The notes below the pieces were generated by a model. The model made no database searches. It was not told the DNA's origin and saw only the letters and a list, made by a program, of their open reading frames with translations. Below, in pieces: positions 5,834 through 8,010 of a stretch of 8,010 bases of DNA (position 1 is the first letter of the stretch; every line of letters starts with the position of its first letter). This DNA is from Deltaproteobacteria bacterium (GTDB lineage Bacteria > Desulfobacterota > Desulfarculia > Adiutricales > Adiutricaceae), in contig JAITJP010000370.1 in the NCBI GenBank assembly GCA_031278835.1, positions 1 to 8,010 on the forward strand. The letters are read 5' to 3'. The position numbers and the translations under genes are program-made.

Positions 5834-6913
5834 ATGCTCTACAAATTACTACTAAATCTCTCAGATATCTTTAGCTTTTTTAACGTCTTTAGGTACTTTA
5901 CCTTTAGAATTATTTTGGCCGCCCTGACCTCGATGGGTCTTTGGTTTATTTTTGGTCGAAATTTTATTCGTTTAATAAAAAATTATGGAGTAAAGCAGTA
6001 TATCAGGAGCGATGGACCTAGCAGTCACCAAATAAAAAGCGGCACCCCGACCATGGGTGGCATTTTTATCATACTGTGCGCTCTGTTATCGAGTTTATTG
6101 TGGGCCGACGTTTCTTCGTCTTTGGTCCATTTGATTTGGGAAGTTATCTTACTTTTTGCCTTAATCGGTTTTAGGGATGATTATTTAAAGGTTAAAAATC
6201 GTAGAAACGAAGGCCTTTCCGGGAAACAAAAATTACTTTTACAAACTTTTTTTGGTTTAATGGCCGGCTGGGCCCTATATATTTCCCCTGATTTTAAACC
6301 GCTTTTAACCTTTCCAATATTAAAGGATGTAATTTATAATCTTGGTCCTTTTTACGTGCCCTTTGCCGCCTTGGTCTTGGTGGCCAGTAGTAACAGTTGC
6401 AATTTAACCGATGGTTTGGATGGACTGGCCATTGGGCCGATCATCATGTGCGCTGGAACCTATATGATTTTCGCCTACTGCGTGGGCAATGCCATGATCG
6501 CCAGACACCTTCAGTTAACCGCCGTGCCCGGTTCGGCCGAACTGGCCGTTATCCTGGCCTCGCTAATCGGGGCCAGTTTGGGCTTTTTGTGGTATAACAC
6601 CTATCCGGCTGATATCTTGATGGGCGACGTTGGTTCACTAAGTTTAGGGGCCGCTTTGGGCATCTCGGCCTTAGTGGTGAAAATGGAAATTTTACTGATC
6701 ATGGTCGGGGGTATCTTTGTCCTGGAAGCCGTATCGGTTATTTTGCAAGTTGGTTATTTTAAATTCACCAAAGGCCGCCGCTTATTTAAGATGAGTCCAC
6801 TTCATCACCATTTTGAGCTCCTTGGTTGGCCAGAACCCAAAGTTGTGGTTCGTTTATGGATCTTGGCCATTATTCTTAGTTTGGCCGGACTTTCCACTTT
6901 AAAGCTTCGCTAA
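5834..6913 (+). CDS. mraY: Phospho-MurNAc-pentapeptide translocase (lipid I synthase)
   Basis: Polytopic inner-membrane enzyme that transfers phospho-MurNAc-pentapeptide from UDP to undecaprenyl phosphate, forming lipid I. Its 359 residues match the family norm (E. coli 360). The N-terminus MLYKLLLNLSDIFSFFNVFR aligns well with the usual MLYxLL..LS..FSFFNVFRY start, which supports ATG 5834; the frame has a stop at 5816. Conserved segments: SGTPTMGG (69-76), RDDYLKV (114-120) with Asp115/Asp116 in the DDxxK position, NLTDGLDGLA (190-199), YNTYPADILMGDVGSLSLG (254-272) with Asp265 matching the catalytic third Asp, and SPLHHHFELLGWPE (321-334) with His324-326. About ten hydrophobic segments are evident. 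Small deviations are Arg114 before DDY and SNSCN where SNAVN is common. No convincing Shine-Dalgarno sequence lies directly upstream. The first half is AT-richer than the flanking mur genes. Confidence 0.97.
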   Translation: MLYKLLLNLSDIFSFFNVFRYFTFRIILAALTSMGLWFIFGRNFIRLIKNYGVKQYIRSDGPSSHQIKSGTPTMGGIFIILCALLSSLLWADVSSSLVHLIWEVILLFALIGFRDDYLKVKNRRNEGLSGKQKLLLQTFFGLMAGWALYISPDFKPLLTFPILKDVIYNLGPFYVPFAALVLVASSNSCNLTDGLDGLAIGPIIMCAGTYMIFAYCVGNAMIARHLQLTAVPGSAELAVILASLIGASLGFLWYNTYPADILMGDVGSLSLGAALGISALVVKMEILLIMVGGIFVLEAVSVILQVGYFKFTKGRRLFKMSPLHHHFELLGWPEPKVVVRLWILAIILSLAGLSTLKLR

Positions 6914-6930
6914 AAGTGGTTTTTAAAAGG

Positions 6931-6960
6931 TCGATAAGAATAATACAGAAAAAATATTAT
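6931..6960 (+). promoter_or_regulatory. Candidate sigma70-type promoter for murD
   Basis: TCGATA (6931-6936, 4 of 6 matches to TTGACA) is followed after 18 nt by TATTAT (6955-6960, 5 of 6 to TATAAT). It lies in the 148-nt AT-rich gap after mraY and would give a leader of roughly 95 nt before the murD GTG. The length of the gap and the dyads downstream make a regulated start plausible. Evidence is consensus matching by eye only. Confidence 0.33.
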
Positions 6961-6976
6961 CTCATTAAAAAAGGTT

Positions 6977-6998
6977 TTATTTTTGGATACAAAAATAA
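6977..6998. repeat. Perfect 9-bp inverted repeat in the mraY-murD spacer
   Basis: Arms TTATTTTTG (6977-6985) and CAAAAATAA (6990-6998) are exact reverse complements around a GATA centre. It begins 16 nt after the candidate -10 hexamer, so it would overlap the first transcribed bases, a usual operator position. As an RNA hairpin it would be weak (one G-C pair) and on the + strand it has no trailing U-run, so a terminator is unlikely. Confidence 0.5.
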
Positions 6999-7027
6999 CT
7001 TTTACTGGTCTTAATTCAATTGTTTCT

Positions 7028-7045
7028 AAGCCCCATATGGGCCTT
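7028..7045. repeat. 18-bp near-palindrome just before the murD ribosome binding site
   Basis: The half-sites AAGnCCCAT and ATGGGnCTT pair over eight of nine positions, with one C-C mismatch, and have no central spacer. The core CCCATATGGG is perfect. It ends 2 nt before the murD Shine-Dalgarno region, so it could be a protein-binding site in DNA or an RNA element near the ribosome landing site. Chance symmetry cannot be excluded. Confidence 0.4.
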
Positions 7046-7046
7046 T

Positions 7047-7056
7047 GGAGGGGAGG
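7047..7056 (+). promoter_or_regulatory. Strong Shine-Dalgarno sequence fixing the murD GTG start
   Basis: The purine block GGAGGGGAGG ends 5 nt before GTG 7062. It is the best ribosome binding site in the window and decides the start. No later in-frame start (ATG 7197, GTG 7200) has a comparable element. The choice keeps a roughly 70-residue N-terminal extension on MurD. Confidence 0.85.
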
Positions 7057-7061
7057 ACAGC

Positions 7062-8010
7062 GTGAACGATAGTCATCGCGACAAAGGTCAGTCAACGCCA
7101 AGTCCAGAGTTGGCCAAGCCTCCCAAGGTTAAGCCGGGTGAGGCTAAGCCCAGCCCTGGTCCGGGTAAGGGCCCCCTGGCCATCTCGGCTGAGCAGATGG
7201 TGCCGGGCTCCAGCCGGCGCTCTCTGGCCGTGGTCAGTCAAAGCTGGCCCAAGAGCTCCGAACCCTTACGCAAGGCCTTGGTTTTGGGTCTGGGCTTGTC
7301 GGGCCTGGCCTCGGCCAAGCTCTTGGTCCGCTTGGGTTTTGAGGTCATCGCCTCGGAGCGAAAACTGGTCTCTCAGCTGGGCGCCGAGGCCTTGGAAATG
7401 GACGCCATTGGGGTCAACCTAATTGACGAAGAGACGGCCTTTTCCCTTTTGGGGGCCGGTTACGGGGCCCCGGATCTGGTGGTTCCTTCGCCGGGCATTG
7501 CCAAAGACCACGCCTTACTGGCCTTGGCCCGGGAAAAAGAAATCGAGATCGCCGGTGAGATGGAACTGGCCTCCCGGCACGTGCCCATCCCCATTTTGGC
7601 CGTGACCGGCTCAAACGGTAAGTCAACCGTGACCGCCTTAACCGGGCATATTTTGGAACAGGCCCAGATCCCGGCCTTCGTTGGGGGCAACATTGGCTTA
7701 CCCCTGTCGGTTTTGGCCCTCGATTATTTAAACGATAATTTGGGCGATAGGCGTTTTGCCGTCATAGAAGTATCCAGTTTTCAGCTGGAAACCATCTCCA
7801 GATTCATGGCCAAGGCGGCCACTTTTCTAAATCTCAGTCCGGATCATCTGGATCGCCACGGGGATATGCCCGGCTACTATCAAGCCAAGTGCCGCATCTT
7901 TAATCTCCAGGGCCCCAACGAAACGGCCGTCATAAACCTTGACGATGCCTACGTCCGGGATCTGGCCCCCAATTCCCGGCGCTTTTGCTTTTCCCGCTTG
8001 ACCAGGCCCA
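7062..8010 (+). CDS. murD: UDP-MurNAc-L-Ala:D-glutamate ligase, 3' end outside window
   Basis: Cytoplasmic ligase adding D-Glu to UDP-MurNAc-L-Ala. The visible 316 codons have no stop and run off the right edge. After an unusual N-terminal extension (about 1-70, with a Pro/Lys/Gly-rich part at 12-38) come the UDP-binding fold KALVLGLGLSGLASAKLL (71-88), VPSPGI (141-146), the P-loop VTGSNGKST (181-189), GGNIGLPL (208-215), EVSSFQLE (236-243) and NLSPDHLDRHGDMPGYYQAK (257-276) with Lys276 at the carbamylated-lysine position. SSFQLE and SPGI separate MurD from MurE, MurF and MurC. Family members are usually about 440-460 residues and begin only a few residues before the GxGxSG motif. The missing part would be the rest of the ATPase domain and the C-terminal ligase domain. 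GTG 7062 is chosen for its strong Shine-Dalgarno sequence. The gene is 148 nt downstream of mraY; ftsW, murG and murC would be expected next. Confidence 0.95.
   Translation, partial: MNDSHRDKGQSTPSPELAKPPKVKPGEAKPSPGPGKGPLAISAEQMVPGSSRRSLAVVSQSWPKSSEPLRKALVLGLGLSGLASAKLLVRLGFEVIASERKLVSQLGAEALEMDAIGVNLIDEETAFSLLGAGYGAPDLVVPSPGIAKDHALLALAREKEIEIAGEMELASRHVPIPILAVTGSNGKSTVTALTGHILEQAQIPAFVGGNIGLPLSVLALDYLNDNLGDRRFAVIEVSSFQLETISRFMAKAATFLNLSPDHLDRHGDMPGYYQAKCRIFNLQGPNETAVINLDDAYVRDLAPNSRRFCFSRLTRP

Noticed and set aside
6966..6998. Rho-independent terminator on the - strand, from the 9-bp dyad followed by a T-run.
   Set aside because: The stem is almost entirely A-T and there is no convincing - strand gene for it to terminate.
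7138..7605. + strand open frames in other phases inside the 5' part of murD.
   Set aside because: Their translations are rich in Trp, Arg and Pro with no motifs, while the frame from GTG 7062 gives an unmistakable MurD with P-loop and carbamylated-lysine regions.

Overview
The window is a stretch of a division and cell wall (dcw) gene cluster. All genes lie on the + strand in the classical order ftsL - ftsI - murE - murF - mraY - murD. The left edge probably cuts the 5' end of ftsL, and the right edge cuts murD after 316 codons. Together these genes supply the middle of the lipid II pathway (MurD adds D-Glu, MurE adds the third residue, MurF adds D-Ala-D-Ala, MraY transfers the product to undecaprenyl phosphate). 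They also supply two divisome proteins, the FtsL scaffold and the septal transpeptidase FtsI.

The organism looks like a Gram-negative, meso-diaminopimelate-type bacterium, because MurE carries the DNPR motif. The gene order, the MraY sequence (its N-terminus and 359-residue length are proteobacterial in style) and an FtsI with one C-terminal PASTA domain fit a deltaproteobacterium (Desulfobacterota in the wide sense). That placement is inference from pattern memory, not a search. Coding DNA is moderately GC-rich with a striking excess of GGCC. The spacers, the 5' third of ftsI and much of mraY are clearly AT-richer.

Layout: positions 1-309 hold ftsL. A 51-nt A-rich spacer follows. ftsI runs to 2520, with a Shine-Dalgarno-backed alternative start at 412. 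murE (GTG start) begins 2 nt after ftsI and murF begins 1 nt after murE, so these form a tight translational unit. There are then two unusually long AT-rich spacers for a dcw cluster, 172 nt before mraY and 148 nt before murD. Each contains promoter-like hexamers and inverted repeats of operator type. murD starts at GTG 7062 behind a very strong Shine-Dalgarno sequence.

I see no novel system, mobile element, CRISPR array or RNA gene. The points worth a second look are the two structured spacers, Pro/Gly-rich N-terminal extensions on both MurF and MurD, an Ala in the MurE P-loop where Gly is usual, several substitutions at conserved MurF positions, and a compositional patch around the KTG box of ftsI.
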